Source: Gari tellinella
Lineage: Eukaryota > Mollusca > Bivalvia > Cardiida > Psammobiidae
Direction: 5' to 3'
Length of the DNA: 64,000 nucleotides
Assembly: GCA_922989275.2 (NCBI GenBank)
Contig: OV277868.1
Coordinates: forward strand, 50,714,216 to 50,778,215
Positions 20,149 to 30,888 of this stretch are shown piece by piece. How positions within the stretch are numbered: the first letter of the stretch is position 1; the number at the start of each line of letters is the position of its first letter. The notes below the pieces were generated by a model, which ran no database searches, had not been told where the DNA came from, and was given only the letters and a program-made list of their open reading frames with translations. The translations under genes and the position numbers were made by a program.

Positions 20149-20560
20149 TTTTTTCGGCGGAGCTGTCTGGTTTCTATTTAGCCACACTTTCTGTTTGGCC
20201 ACACATTTCAACCAATTATATTTGATCAGAAATTTAGACTTGAGAGCACCTGTTGAAACTGAATAGTCTGATTGGATAGTAGCCAGGGCTCCAGATAAGG
20301 GAATTATTTCAAAACTTAGAATCTTTATTTGTGCATTAAACCCTGTGGTGTCACTAAACATTTGAATTGTCTCTTCGAGACAATCAAAATGAGTGGTAAC
20401 ACCATAGGGTTTGGTGCTGAAATGAGTGAATAAATGTGATTTGTTTAGTTTACTCCCTCTTATCTGGAGCCCTGTAGGCTGGTCTATGTCCAATTACAGT
20501 TTTCCCAGATATGGCTGTGAGTGTAAAATTTAGAGACACAGACCAGACTGTTTACTACAC
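20149..20560. repeat. Dispersed repeat with TTTTTTCGGCGGAGCTG end
   Basis: TTTTTTCGGCGGAGCTGTCTG, then AATAGTCTGATTGGATAG, interrupted by a small MITE, then AGAGACACAGACCAGACTG. The same words in the same order occur at 46900-47110 without the insertion. Confidence 0.65.
20284..20474. mobile_element. MITE with CAGGGCTCCAGATAAG ends
   Basis: CAGGGCTCCAGATAAGGG and CCCTCTTATCTGGAGCCCTG are near-perfect inverted ends, with further inverted pairing inside (GGTGTCACTAAACA with GTGGTAACACC-type words). CAGGG ends are hAT-like. It sits within the repeat at 20149. Confidence 0.8.
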
Positions 20561-20599
20561 TGGGGGCTGATGCAATTTAAGATGACATCTGAAATACAG

Positions 20600-21050
20600 A
20601 GGAAGCTAGGTGTTTTGTAATTGTTTACTACCAATTTGTTTTAATTGTTAACTATTTGTACACATTTACCATATATTAAAAGCAATATTAAATATAAATG
20701 GCCTCAAGTGAGTTAAACACAATTGTGTGGTTTCATCATTATTTACAAGAGTGAAGTAGAGCAGACTGTTGAATCTGTACATTTGTGTATGCTATAGTTT
20801 ATTTCAAGAAACTCTATGAATGAAAAGTTTGATATATAGAACAATAGATTAATGTGAGGATCTCTTACCAGTAGCTAGGATATGAGTTAAATTATTGTTT
20901 TGTTTTGCATTTCTGTACATGATAGTTTTGCATTTTAAATAAAAGTTACTGTTTCAATTGTATACTTTTATTTTTTGCTTTTCAATCCAAGATATTACAA
21001 TTCTTTTGAAAACCTCAATTTCATTCAATTTTGCACACCCATCTATATAG
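20600..21050. other. No feature recognised
   Basis: AT-rich; no ORF, palindrome or repeat match identified. Confidence 0.4.
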
Positions 21051-21052
21051 CC

Positions 21053-21236
21053 TTAGTTCAACCACTCATTCCGCCGAATATCTTTTTTAAAGATATTTCT
21101 TGTTTCAAATTCCGTCTGTCATGCTGACTTAAATCTAACTTTGAAACGATATTACAGACAACAGTATTGAAGCAGACGACAAAATGGCGGTGAAAAGGTA
21201 AAACAATCATGATGCATTTGGTGATGAAAGGGTTAA
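21053..21236. mobile_element. Family B2-type right half
   Basis: AATCTAACTTTGAAACGATA, GAAGCAGACGACAAAATGG and GATGAAAGGGTTAA. The left part is replaced by a short repeat (CCGCCGAATATC, TTTAAAGATATTTC) that also occurs at 48063 and, reversed, at 30845. Confidence 0.65.
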
Positions 21237-21482
21237 GACAAATCACATAACTAATATAGAGCGACTTTACATGGAACTATAGTGCAAACCTTAAATCAGG
21301 CGAAATTTCGACTGGCGAATGCGCATTAAGGTCAGCAAAGGAATGCCGTTTGCCGATCCAATGAAAACTTAGAATGGCCCGTCTGCGATTAGGTTTACAT
21401 GTCAAATGACGTCACTTTAGTCGAACCAGCCGGTGTTCAGTTGGATCTATAGTCACTATAGACAACTATAGACCGGACTATA

Positions 21483-21848
21483 CAGTGCTCCCTCCCTCCC
21501 TACAACGGCCCTCCAACAACGACTACCTTCTTACAACGACCCTTGTCATTGTTAAAAAAACATTAATGTCCAACCTTTTCATGGGTGCAATACCGTCTGC
21601 TTGAAATTCGCGTCTGCTGGGCGGTTTTTTTCAAAGTTACATATAACTGGACATTTTAATAGAATAATCACAACGACAAACGACAAACAGCTTGAATCCA
21701 AATCGGACGCCAGCGTTACGCGGCGTCTGATCTAGATTCAAGCTGTTTGCAAATGTAAGCCAATTTCCCTCCCATTAACGACTTCCTCCGAACAACGAAC
21801 ACATTGTTTGTCTCCCATTGGGTTTCATTGTAGCGAGAGGGGGCACTG
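21483..21848. mobile_element. Family G MITE, complete
   Basis: CAGTGCTCCCTCCCTCCC to GAGAGGGGGCACTG with TA on both sides. Core 1 (AACAGCTTGAATCC, GCCAGCGTTACGCGGC) has one extra base in the centre. Confidence 0.88.
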
Positions 21849-22157
21849 TAGTTCCAAGTGAAGTCGCTCATTATCAGTACTGCCTAACATATTAGTGAGT
21901 TACTCGGTGTCTTATCTGTACGCTCTGACATTTTTTAAAAGAACTTTTAGAAAAATATTGTACGAGAACATCAGCAGAAGACAACTGTCGCAGACGAGAA
22001 AATTACTTCAAATAACGTATACAGACGGGTAAAGTAATGGCATTGCGTTAGGAGCATACATCACTGTTTTCTTTTTTGCGTTAACTAATGACATGCGTTG
22101 TAGATTACTTCTGAAAAAACTTGTCATCTGCAGCAAATAGATCATAGTTTACCTTTG

Positions 22158-22381
22158 TTTCCCCTAAATCATACTGCCTTACTCCGAATACAATGGCTAA
22201 TTGCAAGCAGTTTTGGATCTTGATCAGACGCCGCGATACGCGGCGTCTGATCAAGATCCAAACTGATTGACACTCAATTCAATATTTCTTAAGTCAAAAT
22301 ATTCGCACTTTAATAACGTTTAAAAATAACAGCAGACGACAATTGTTTCAATAAATGACGTCATGTCAGTGCAGCGATTGG
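22158..22381. mobile_element. Family B MITE, termini worn
   Basis: TACTGCCTTACTCCGAATAC, perfect core 1 with GATCTTGATC/GATCAAGATC and GCCGCGATACGCGGC, then GCAGACGACAATTG and TCATGTCAGTGCAGCG. Confidence 0.78.
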
Positions 22382-22489
22382 TCCTTTCGCAGGCAAAAAA
22401 ACATTCTAGAAAAAACGTGTCATCTCTTATTTAATGCAAATTTCAAATTTTAGTGGTTTTTACGGAAGAAAAATATTGATCAGAGGGAC

Positions 22490-22556
22490 AAACAGTATCG
22501 ATCATGATCAGACGCTGCATTACACGGCGTATAATCTGGCTCCAAACTGTTTGCAA
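22490..22556. repeat. Isolated worn core 1 hairpin
   Basis: CAAACAGTATCGATCATGATC to GGCTCCAAACTGTTTGC with mismatched arms; no termini seen around it. Confidence 0.5.
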
Positions 22557-22599
22557 AGTCGTGTTCAGGCATCTATGGCGATGAGACGGGTTGCATCTA

Positions 22600-22808
22600 C
22601 AGTGGAGAAAACGTTATTCTTTCCCAATAAACGCGTTTACGCTATTTCCATTGCAAATAGTTTGGAGCCAGATCAGACGCCGGGTAACCCGGCGTCTGAT
22701 CAGGCTTCAAACTGTTTGTCACTCAGATTAAAGCAAATTATCAGGCTTGTCAACCAGTTGTTATCTTCTACGTTTTATTGCAATGGGAAAGAATAACGTT
22801 TTCTCCAC
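22600..22808 (+). mobile_element. Family A MITE
   Basis: CAGTGGAGAAAACGTTATTC to ACGTTTTCTCCACTG with TA on both sides. Core 1 is intact; the right arm lacks the GCGTTTGCGT block. Confidence 0.88.
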
Positions 22809-22810
22809 TG

Positions 22811-23317
22811 TATTCTAGTTGTCATTTCGTTATGAAAATATCATCCATGATACTGTCAACCTGTCGTGATCCAGATAAAACGCCGAGTTACTACTGGTGT
22901 CCTTACGGGATCAAGATTAATTGTAAGTGTCTATAATGTCAACTATGCATATAGTTCCGTCTACAAAATGTCTCTGTAGCGACTACAACTTTTCAGTTAT
23001 AAATCTGTTTATTCATTGGTCATTTCTACTGGAAAAGAAAATACGCCTGTCAAACCATTTGGGATCATGTAATTGTCTTTCCCAGACAACGCGCCTCCCA
23101 ATCATAATCAGTTTTGATTGTTCGGGAGTATACAATTGATGATGATGATGTAATGCGTTTTTAGAACTCTCCTTTGTCCGTTTGCAACATGTGTCACCTT
23201 GTAATTTATGTAAGCTCCACTTGCAGTTTCTTAAACTTATCATATTTGATATTAACTATCAGAAAACTTAATGTGTCCTCTCCTGACCGTATGCTGTCAG
23301 TCTTATCTAAATTTAAG
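22811..23317. other. No gene recognised
   Basis: A worn core 1 trace lies at about 22855-22920 (CGTGATCCAGATAAAACGCC). No supported ORF. Confidence 0.4.
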
Positions 23318-23319
23318 TA

Positions 23320-23761
23320 CTGTCGAACTTCGATATCTCGAACTCGGTTAAGTCGAACATACCAGTATTTCAAAGTTAAAACGTGGTTAAGCCTCGTTTT
23401 AACTATTAACCCTTTCCCCCATAGAAGCGACTTTTAGTGTATTTTATTTATTCCTCCGCTGAAGAAAATAGTTCCAGTTTATACCCTCATGAACAATTAC
23501 CATTACAAATAGTTTATATAGCCTAGCAGATTTTAGCTTAAAGCAGGCTGAAAGTAAAGCAGAATGTGCCTTAAGGCACATTCTGCTTTACTTTCAACCT
23601 GCTTTAAGTGGTCACCTGTCTTAAAAAATAGAAACAGGCTATGAGGTAAAGGGTTAAACACTGGTAGGTTCACCTAAACCGAGCTTAAAATAAGGCTTAT
23701 TCATGTTTCGAAATATAGGATAATTCGAATTAAGCGAGTTCGAGATATCGAAGTTCGACTG
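23320..23761. mobile_element. Family K MITE carrying family C
   Basis: GTCGAACTTCGATATCTCG on the left and CGAGATATCGAAGTTCGAC on the right are matched inverted ends. Next in are CATACCAGTATTTCAAAG and the mirror TTTCGAAATATAGG. The middle is a complete family C copy. The ends are pogo-like. Confidence 0.82.
23406..23657. mobile_element. Family C MITE nested in family K
   Basis: Reverse orientation: TTAACCCTTTCCCCCATAG to GAGGTAAAGGGTTAA, TTAA duplicated. Core 2 carries the matched pair GTGCC/GGCAC. Confidence 0.88.
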
Positions 23762-23907
23762 CACTATCAAGAGGTCAAATGAACATGTCTTGTGCGTAAT
23801 ATAGAAATACACCAGCCCGCCATTTGGTCCCAAACTGTAAATAGAAATTACTTATATTCATGATTGTATTGGGACAATTCAGGAAACATTTCGGGAGCCT
23901 TGCCACC

Positions 23908-24042
23908 ATGCTTATAAAGCACTTAAGTTGAGTCTGAGATCGTTCTCAAGTATTTTATTGGTCAGATTTAATCATCTGCTCAAATCTGACCTAGTCAAGA
24001 CATGAGGACTATCTAAGACTCAACTTAAGCGCTGTATAAGCA
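23908..24042. mobile_element. Family J palindrome
   Basis: GCTTATAAAGCACTTAAG to CTTAAGCGCTGTATAAGC, with GGTCAGATTTAA / CTCAAATCTGACC near the centre. Moderately worn. Confidence 0.7.
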
Positions 24043-24126
24043 TTCACCAAGATCGAGCGTACGTCTCCACAGTTTGACAAGAGCTTAAGGACTGGGATGG
24101 TGTATCAAAGCATGACCATGAGGCTG

Positions 24127-24393
24127 AGCGGGCCAGGGCTGTCATAAGTTAATCATAGAAATCCTATAATTTCAAATTTTTCAGACACAATTTTACAAAC
24201 CGTACCTTTACCCCATAGTATGTTTATTGTTTAAATGCAGACACATGACTGCTTAAAACAGATTGAAAGCAAAGTAGAATGCGCCTTAAGGCGCATTCTG
24301 CTTTACTTTCAGCCTGTTTTAAGCTACGATCTGATAGGATAAAAATCCGAATACTTAGGAAAAATCCGGAAAAATGGCAGCCCTAGCGGGCGT
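24127..24393. mobile_element. Family F MITE with 8-bp target duplication
   Basis: The element is 24135-24385 (AGGGCTGTCATAAG to AAATGGCAGCCCT). It is flanked by AGCGGGCC and AGCGGGCG, 7 of 8 bases equal, as for hAT elements. Core 2 is present with a few mismatches. Confidence 0.85.
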
Positions 24394-24437
24394 TAATCTT
24401 TCTTAGAAACATCAACAACACACATATCTTAAACATA

Positions 24438-24795
24438 GAGCGTTCCCTCCCTACAACGGCCCTCCCAACAACGAATCCCTCCTTACAACGACCCCTGCCG
24501 TGCTTCCCTAAACAGGACAATTATGTTCAACGCCTTCACTGTTGCAATATCGTCCGCTTAAAACTGTCGTCTAATAATTTTCTCAATGTTATATAATGGA
24601 CATTTTGACAGAAACAACACTTATTGACAGTGGCAAACAGGTTGAATCCAGATCAGACGCCGCGTTACGCGGCGTCTGATCTGGATTCAAGCTGTTTGCA
24701 AAAGTAAGTCAATTTCTCTCCCTATAACGACTCCCTCCGAACAACGCAAACAATATGTTTCTCCCATTGGATGTCGTTGTAGAGAGGGAGCGCTG
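24438..24795. mobile_element. Family G MITE, complete
   Basis: GAGCGTTCCCTCCCTACAACG to GAGAGGGAGCGCTG, TA on both sides. Core 1 perfect at the centre (GCCGCGTTACGCGGC). Confidence 0.87.
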
Positions 24796-25399
24796 TACTT
24801 TCAGACGATACATTACACTTCCACGCCAATCAACGGGGCGACAGCTGAAGACAAACAATACATCTCAAATGTTGCTATAGTTACATAACATGATACTGCC
24901 ACGTTCCAGAGCAGTTTCACATAGTGATGATACTTGATCAATAACTTCAAACATTTATGTGCAAAATGCATGGGTGATATATCATTTTAAAGAACAAGTA
25001 TTAGCCTACACGATGGTTTAATGCACGACAGAATCACATAACTCAATAAGTCACATCATGAACCTAAACGACCCCTACTCGACCCCTACTGTTGCGGCAA
25101 TTTTCTGAAAATGTTTGATTCTTTAATTATTATTGCGACTTTATTATTTTGAATAAGTTTATGAAACTTTCTGTCAACAAAATATAATACTATTATGCAA
25201 ACACTACACAGTTTAATATGTTATTATTCTATAAGATATACAAAATAAAGCTAATACTAAACACGTACTTGGAATATCATAAAAGAAATAATCTACTGTT
25301 ATGTATAAAAGTAGTTGGTGAAAGCACAAACTCATTTTTATTCTAAACCAGGCTATATTATAGCTATAGCCACTAAAGGTAGGGTTTTATGTTTCAAAA
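24796..25399. other. No gene recognised
   Basis: AT-rich; GACCCCTACTCGACCCCTAC is a short direct repeat near 25069. Nothing else found. Confidence 0.45.
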
Positions 25400-25552
25400 T
25401 CTACTTTCAGCCTGCTTTAAGCTAAAATCTGCTAGACTATATAAAATATTTGTAATGGTAATTGTTCATGAGGTTATAAACTGGAACTATTTTCTTCAGC
25501 GGATGAATAAAATAAATACGCTAAAAGTCGCTTCTATGGGGGAAAGGGTTAA
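25400..25552. mobile_element. Family C right half only
   Basis: CTACTTTCAGCCTGCTTTAAG through CTTCAGCGGATGAATAAA to GGAAAGGGTTAA. The break falls inside the hairpin, near its centre. Confidence 0.75.
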
Positions 25553-26309
25553 CTGATCTGGAAAATGTCATAGCGTTCGAAAGCATGTGTCTACTTTTGT
25601 CATAAGCTAAAAATAAGATATGTTAATTTTGAAAAATTGAGATTGTTCGACAGTTAAACCTTTCAATTGAAATGAAATTTTATTCATATTAAAATTCAGA
25701 CATAAACTGATATGTTCAAAACCAAATTTTAGAAATACTTTTTAAGAAGTCATTACGTCGAAACCTAATGTCTGAAAAATGCTATGTTCCAGTGTCCTCA
25801 AGGAGGTGTCGTTTCGGTTCATGTTGTTACTTTAATATCCAGTTATCTTATCGTGTGATAAACCATCGTAGGCACTGAAATCCTCTTTAAAATGATGTAT
25901 TACACATGCATTTAGCACTGAATATATGGAAGTTATTGATCAAGTACATTACTTTTTGAACCCCCTCGTATCTTGATAGCGTATGCGTTTGTCTGTTATT
26001 CAAACCTTGCCTGACGGTCGCGACTTTATTATAACTTTCAAACAGTTCCCTAAATAGTCAAAATTGGACTAAACTTATTTTGAAATTGGAATTGTTCATT
26101 AGACATTTCAGAGGTGAATGTGTAAAAGTTCAAAGAACATTCAAGTGGCGAAACTTTGAAACGAGAATGGCCACTCACAGAGCATTTAAACAAGGTACTC
26201 ATACAGTTGACAGTGCGTCATTTATTACGATAAAACGAGACTAGATTTAGATGCAGTTATGTAAGTAAAAAATGACAAGTTTCTGAAAATGTTGATTATT
26301 TATTTTATT
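25553..26309. other. No gene recognised
   Basis: Family E-like words (CAAACAGTTCCC, AGTCAAAATTGGACTAAAC) at about 26035-26110; otherwise nothing identified. Confidence 0.4.
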
Positions 26310-26316
26310 TTGAGTG

Positions 26317-26385
26317 ACAAACAGTCTGGAGCCAGATTAGACCCCGGGTTACCCGGCGTCTGATCTGGCTCCAAATTGTTTGCAA
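26317..26385. repeat. Isolated family A core 1 hairpin
   Basis: ACAAACAGTCTGGAGCCAG to CTGGCTCCAAATTGTTTGC with the centre CCCCGGGTTACCCGGC. No family A ends frame it; a complete family A starts 33 bp later. Confidence 0.75.
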
Positions 26386-26417
26386 CGGCCATAAGTGTTG
26401 TAGCATTAATGCGTTTA

Positions 26418-26663
26418 CAGTGGAGAATCTGTGATTCTTTCCCGTTTAAACGCAAACGTACGCAAACGCAAAGCACTAAAACGTAGAAAAGAACAACTTT
26501 TGGACAATTCTGATAATTCATGTTTATCTTGGTGGCAAACAGTTTGGAGCCTGATCAGACACCGGGTTACCCGGAGTCTGATCTGGCTCCAAACTGTTTG
26601 CACTGCAAATAATAGTTTTAGCGTAAACGCGTTTATTGGGAAAGAATAACAGATTCTCCACTG
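26418..26663 (-). mobile_element. Family A MITE
   Basis: CAGTGGAGAATCTGTGATTC to AACAGATTCTCCACTG, TA on both sides. The hairpin has one arm with CACCGGGTTACCCGGAG, so arms differ by paired and unpaired changes. Confidence 0.92.
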
Positions 26664-26698
26664 TATGTAGAAAGAATAGTGTATTAGGTCTAAATCTC

Positions 26699-26890
26699 AG
26701 GGGCCCGTTTCATAAAACGGTCGTAATTCAAAACTTTAAAATACTTTTAATTTCTGATTTCTCAAGACGATTCCAAAGAGATGTCAACAAGACATGATTA
26801 GATGGAGAAATAAATAATAATTGAGACTTTTTTTATAATCCGACTTACGACAACATTTGTCGTTCGAAGTTTTATGAAACGGGCCCCTGA
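26699..26890. mobile_element. Family I MITE
   Basis: CAGGGGCCCGTTTCATAAAAC to GTTTTATGAAACGGGCCCCTG, perfectly matched ends. Only one hairpin arm remains inside. Confidence 0.85.
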
Positions 26891-27541
26891 GGATGACAAG
26901 CCATATCAAGTGCGTTGGAGTCAAGAGTATGTAACCAAAATACTTTCTAGTTGCCAGAAGTTCAGGTTGCCATTCATAATATAATTATGTGCGCAATAAA
27001 ACACTACGTTAATGGGCTCATTTATTACACAGCCTCTCATTGAGGATACTAAAATAGCAACTGCTTAAAATGATGAATTCATGTGTCACGTGAAGCATGT
27101 CAGAAAAAAAACAACAAGGCAAGTTTCATTGAAAGCTTATTTCACAGTCCGGTGATAGTATACAATAATTCACTGCAACCTCGTTATCTTTTTGGAGTTG
27201 CAGCGATATTTATTGATCCATTTATGCCCACTATCCCATATACATGGGACATAGGCAAACAGTGTAGATTCTGGTCAAGACGACGCAAAATGACCAGAGT
27301 CAATACCATTTGCTGATAGGAACTTTAATAGATATATAAAACAAAAAGAAAATGAAAGTTTAGACCAGGCTCCCCTTAGATTAAAATGGACTAATCCAAT
27401 ATACATGTATAAGCATGGAAGTATCAACTGGGCGCAAATGGGTTGATGAAAACGTCTATGCATAAAAACTGAAACTGATTATATCATAATAGAAGCCAAA
27501 GAGCGTTTGCGCAGACGATATTGATAACTTGTTCGATTTAT
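26891..27541. other. No gene; one worn hairpin
   Basis: About 27253-27312 reads AAACAGTGTAGATTCTGG to CCAGAGTCAATACCATTT, a worn core 1-like hairpin. No supported ORF. Confidence 0.45.
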
Positions 27542-27788
27542 TTAACCCTTTCCATCTCTGTGACACCAGAAAGCGCGTTTGCAAACAGTTTGAGTCCAGA
27601 TAAGACGCCGCGTAACGCGGCGTCTGATCAGGACACAAACTATTTGGCACTCTTATCGATATTTATTTAGTTATACAACCTAAAATCTAACTTTGAAACA
27701 TGTCTTGCAGACAACAATACTGAAGCAGACGACAATAAATCGGTGAAGGCGTAAAAGTCTCCCGAATAATTTGATCATGAAAGGGTTA
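27542..27788. mobile_element. Family B MITE
   Basis: TTAACCCTTTCCATCTCTGTG to GATCATGAAAGGGTTAA. Core 1 centre GCCGCGTAACGCGGC is intact, with outer-arm mismatches. Confidence 0.82.
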
Positions 27789-28035
27789 AATTCGTTACCT
27801 CATAGCCTAGATCAACCACTTAAATCAGGTTGAAAGAAAAGCAAAATGCTCCGGGTGGGGCATTCTGGTTTACTTTTCATTCTGCCTTAAGCTCCATCTA
27901 GAATGATACTGGAAAAGGCATTTATATTTCATGTTTAGAACCTCTTAACTAGGAACTACTTTTTGTGCATGAATAATGAGAAGTGCATGAATAATTATAA
28001 GCGTAAAAAGTGTATATTTATGTGACAAGGGTTAA
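27789..28035. mobile_element. Family C element abutting family B
   Basis: GTTACCTCATAGCCTAG, a worn core 2 (AGGTTGAAAGAAAAGCAAAATGC / GCATTCTGGTTTACTTTTC) and ACAAGGGTTAA. It starts within a few bases of the preceding element's TTAA. Confidence 0.7.
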
Positions 28036-28185
28036 ACAACGTTACGTTTTAAATGAACAACTTCGTGACAAAACGACAGTTTGTAATAGACAGGTGATAT
28101 TCAAACAATATATTTCCTTCTATCATGTACCGCGGATCAAAGGCATGTAACGAATATGAACTTTTTACATCATTAAGCATAGGCC

Positions 28186-28459
28186 TACGTCTGTTGAATC
28201 GTTAATTTCACACTTCGAATTCTTCACATCTGTGAAATTTTCGTACAGTTTCTGTTTTACAAATACATGTACATACGAATATGTCTCACAGTTGTGAACA
28301 ATTCGTTCTGCACCTTAACCCTCCTGCAAAGCAAAAATGTATTCTTCATAGTTTATGACATATTCGTACGTATTTGTCACATATTTGTAACAATGGTTGA
28401 AAACTTAGTACGAAATTTTCACTGTTGTGAAGTGTGACGTTAACGGTTCAACATACGTA
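28186..28459. mobile_element. Inverted-repeat element, ends TACGTCTGTTGAATCG
   Basis: The left end pairs with the right end ACGGTTCAACATACGTA. Inner blocks also pair: TTCACACTTC with GAAGTGTGACG, and CTGTGAAATTTTCGTAC with GTACGAAATTTTCACTG. One copy in the window; no ORF. Confidence 0.7.
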
Positions 28460-28699
28460 ACCATTTCACTGTTATGACGTCATAAAACTATCTAACACAG
28501 TCACTGTAGGATTATCGTCAGCTTTAGTGTTTCATCTGCTTTTATTTAAAAAATGGATTTTTGTACATTTAGATCTTCTTTTATTTTTTTACATAAGAAA
28601 AGTTAATATGAGTATCAACATGGTCTTTCATTAGATCGCATGTGACAGGTTTTACCGTATGTAAGTACCAAATAGGTGCCTGATGCCTCATTAAATGGC

Positions 28700-29060
28700 T
28701 ATAATATTACCCCTTCCACTGTCAAACAAGACAAGATTGTCATCTGCAAAGAAGTTTGATCAAGATCAGTCACCGAGAAGCTCGAAGTCTGGTGACGTCC
28801 CCGAACTGCTTCAAACACGTGTCTTCAAACAAGTTGTCAACAATACACAAACAACAAAATAACAATTAATTTGAAAATATGACAAAAACATTTCAACCTT
28901 AGAGATCTGATCATGACCAATATTGTAGAACAGTTAGGACCCGTGTCTGATTAGGATCATGTCTAGTTTCTCATTACCTCGGTCAAAATACGTAATTATA
29001 ACAAATCAAAGCAGACGACAAATTCTAAGCAGACGATATTACAGCAGTGAAAGAGTAATC
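28700..29060. mobile_element. Two worn family B-type remnants
   Basis: TTACCCCTTCCACTGTCAAAC, TTTGATCAAGATCAGTCACC and later CAGACGACAAATTC, CAGCAGTGAAAGAGTAA. The hairpins are hardly readable. Confidence 0.4.
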
Positions 29061-29158
29061 ACGTGACACTGTGTCAGTGGTTGGGTCAGTTGGCCTATCT
29101 ATCACTATAGACTCGTCACTGTCTGCGGCGTCATCATTACTGACTATATAACTATATA

Positions 29159-29434
29159 CAGTAGAACCTCTCTATAACGACCACTAAGTTGTGTCAAATA
29201 TTAATCGTTGAAGACAGGTGACTGCTTTAAGCAATGTGAAAGTGAAACAGAAAGCTCCTACAGGAGCTTTCTGTTTTACTTTCACATTGCTTTAAGCTGT
29301 CACCTGTCCTTTATACAGACAATTACCCTTCTATTTAGTGGTCGTAATACTTTCACATTGCTTTAAGCTGTCATCTGTCCTTTATACAGACAATTACCCT
29401 TCTATTTAATGGTCGTAATAGAGGGGTTCTACTG
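29159..29434. mobile_element. Family D MITE with duplicated right arm
   Basis: CAGTAGAACCTCTCTATAACG to AGAGGGGTTCTACTG with TA on both sides. Core hairpin perfect (AAAGCTCCTACAGGAGCTTT). The right arm from TTTCACATTGC to GTGGTCGTAATA is repeated in tandem with a 71-bp period (from 29281 and 29352). Confidence 0.9.
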
Positions 29435-29448
29435 TATATTATAGTATA

Positions 29449-29804
29449 CAGTGCTCCCTCCCTACAACAGCCCTCACAAAAACAGCCCCCTCCTTACAGC
29501 AACGCTTGTCGCTGTTCCCCAAACATAACAAGTATGTCTAACACTTTCACTACTGCAATGTCGTCTGCTTAAAATTGTCGTCTGCTGTTTTTCTCAAAGT
29601 AACATAATTGACATTTTGATAGAAATAACTTAATGAGGAGTGACAAACAGCTTGAGTCCAGATCAGACGCCGCGTAACACGGCGTCTGATCTGGATTAAT
29701 GATGTTTGCAAATGTAAGAAAATGTCCCTCCCTATAACGATTCCCTCCGAACAACACACATATTTTTGTCTCCCATTGGATGTCGTTGTAGAGAGGAAGC
29801 GCTG
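29449..29804. mobile_element. Family G MITE, complete
   Basis: CAGTGCTCCCTCCCTACAAC to GAGAGGAAGCGCTG, TA on the left and GTA on the right. Core 1 is near perfect (GCCGCGTAACACGGC). Confidence 0.85.
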
Positions 29805-29924
29805 TGTAACCTTTTACATGCTATGTAATTATGTAATTGTCGTCTGCAAAATTTGCCGTCTGTAAAAAATTCTTGAAATTAATTTTGCTATATGCATTTT
29901 CTTCTGTAAATATCATCAGACTGT

Positions 29925-29995
29925 CACACAGTTTGGATCAAGATGAGACGTCAAGTTACCAGGCGTCTCTTCTGAATCCAAACTGGTTGATACTT
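29925..29995. repeat. Worn core 1 hairpin
   Basis: CACAGTTTGGATCAAGATGAG to CTGAATCCAAACTGG, centre GTCAAGTTACCAGGC. Confidence 0.5.
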
Positions 29996-30026
29996 TCTGA
30001 TCACACTCTATATACATGTGCATTGT

Positions 30027-30274
30027 TTAACCCTTTTATGATCAAATTATTCGGGAGATATTTACCCCCTTCACCGTTTATTGTCGACTGCTTCATTATT
30101 TTCGTCTGCAAGACACGTTTCAAAATTAGATTTAAGGTTGTATGACTTAATGAATATCGATAACAGTGTCAAACAGTTTGGGTCCTGATCAGACGCCGCG
30201 TTACGCGGCGTCTGATCAGGACCTAAACTGTTTGCAAACGCCCTTCAAAGCGTCATTGAGAGTGAAAGTGTTAA
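30027..30274. mobile_element. Family B2 MITE, complete
   Basis: TTAACCCTTTTATGATCAAA to GAGAGTGAAAGTGTTAA. Core 1 perfect with GTCCTGATC/GATCAGGAC as the variable middle. Confidence 0.85.
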
Positions 30275-30365
30275 TTCAAACCTCTTGCGAGGGTAATCAC
30301 GTATTCGCCCGAATCGTGCACAGAAGTCAATGAACTGGCTATACATGTATTGCATTATAAAAGTA

Positions 30366-30836
30366 CAGTGCTCCCTCGCCACAACGGCCCCTAAACAACG
30401 ATTCCCTCCTTTCAACAACACTACAAGACAATTATGTCCAACTTTTCAACGGCTGCAATATCGTCTTCTTAAAATTGTCGTCTTCTATTTGCTAGGAGGA
30501 AAACTTAATAAGCAAAAGCTTTCGTTCTAATCCTATTGTTCATGTATGTATGACTTAAAAAGTTGTATATAATATATTATGAATAAAATATGTTTAAACT
30601 AAATGGTCGTCTGCTGTTTTTCTCGAAGTAACATAATAGATATTTTGACGAAAAGAAACATAATGACGAGTGACAAGCAGCTTGAATCCAGATCAGACGC
30701 CGCGTGACGCGGCGTCTGATTTGGATTCAAGCTGTTTGCAAATGTCAGTAAATTTCCCTACCTATAACAACTCCCTCCGAACAACACACACAATCATTGT
30801 TTCCTGTTTGGGTGTTGTTGAAGAGAGGGGACACTG
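30366..30836. mobile_element. Family G MITE with internal insert
   Basis: CAGTGCTCCCTCGCCACAAC to GAGAGGGGACACTG, TA on both sides. About 110 bases of AT-rich sequence (30490-30605) lie between two copies of the TCGTC(T)TCTG word. Core 1 perfect (GCCGCGTGACGCGGC). Confidence 0.83.
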
Positions 30837-30844
30837 TATAACCA

Positions 30845-30888
30845 TCTCCAAACAAGAAATATCTTTAAAAAAGATATTCCGTCGCAGG
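30845..30888. repeat. Short repeat AAGAAATATC-TTTAAAAAAGAT
   Basis: Reverse copy of the short repeat at 21064-21106 and 48063-48113, itself partly self-complementary (ATATCTTT, AAAGATAT). Confidence 0.6.

Noticed and set aside
20119..20493. 124-codon minus-strand ORF
   Set aside because: Runs through a dispersed repeat and a nested MITE; no protein motif.
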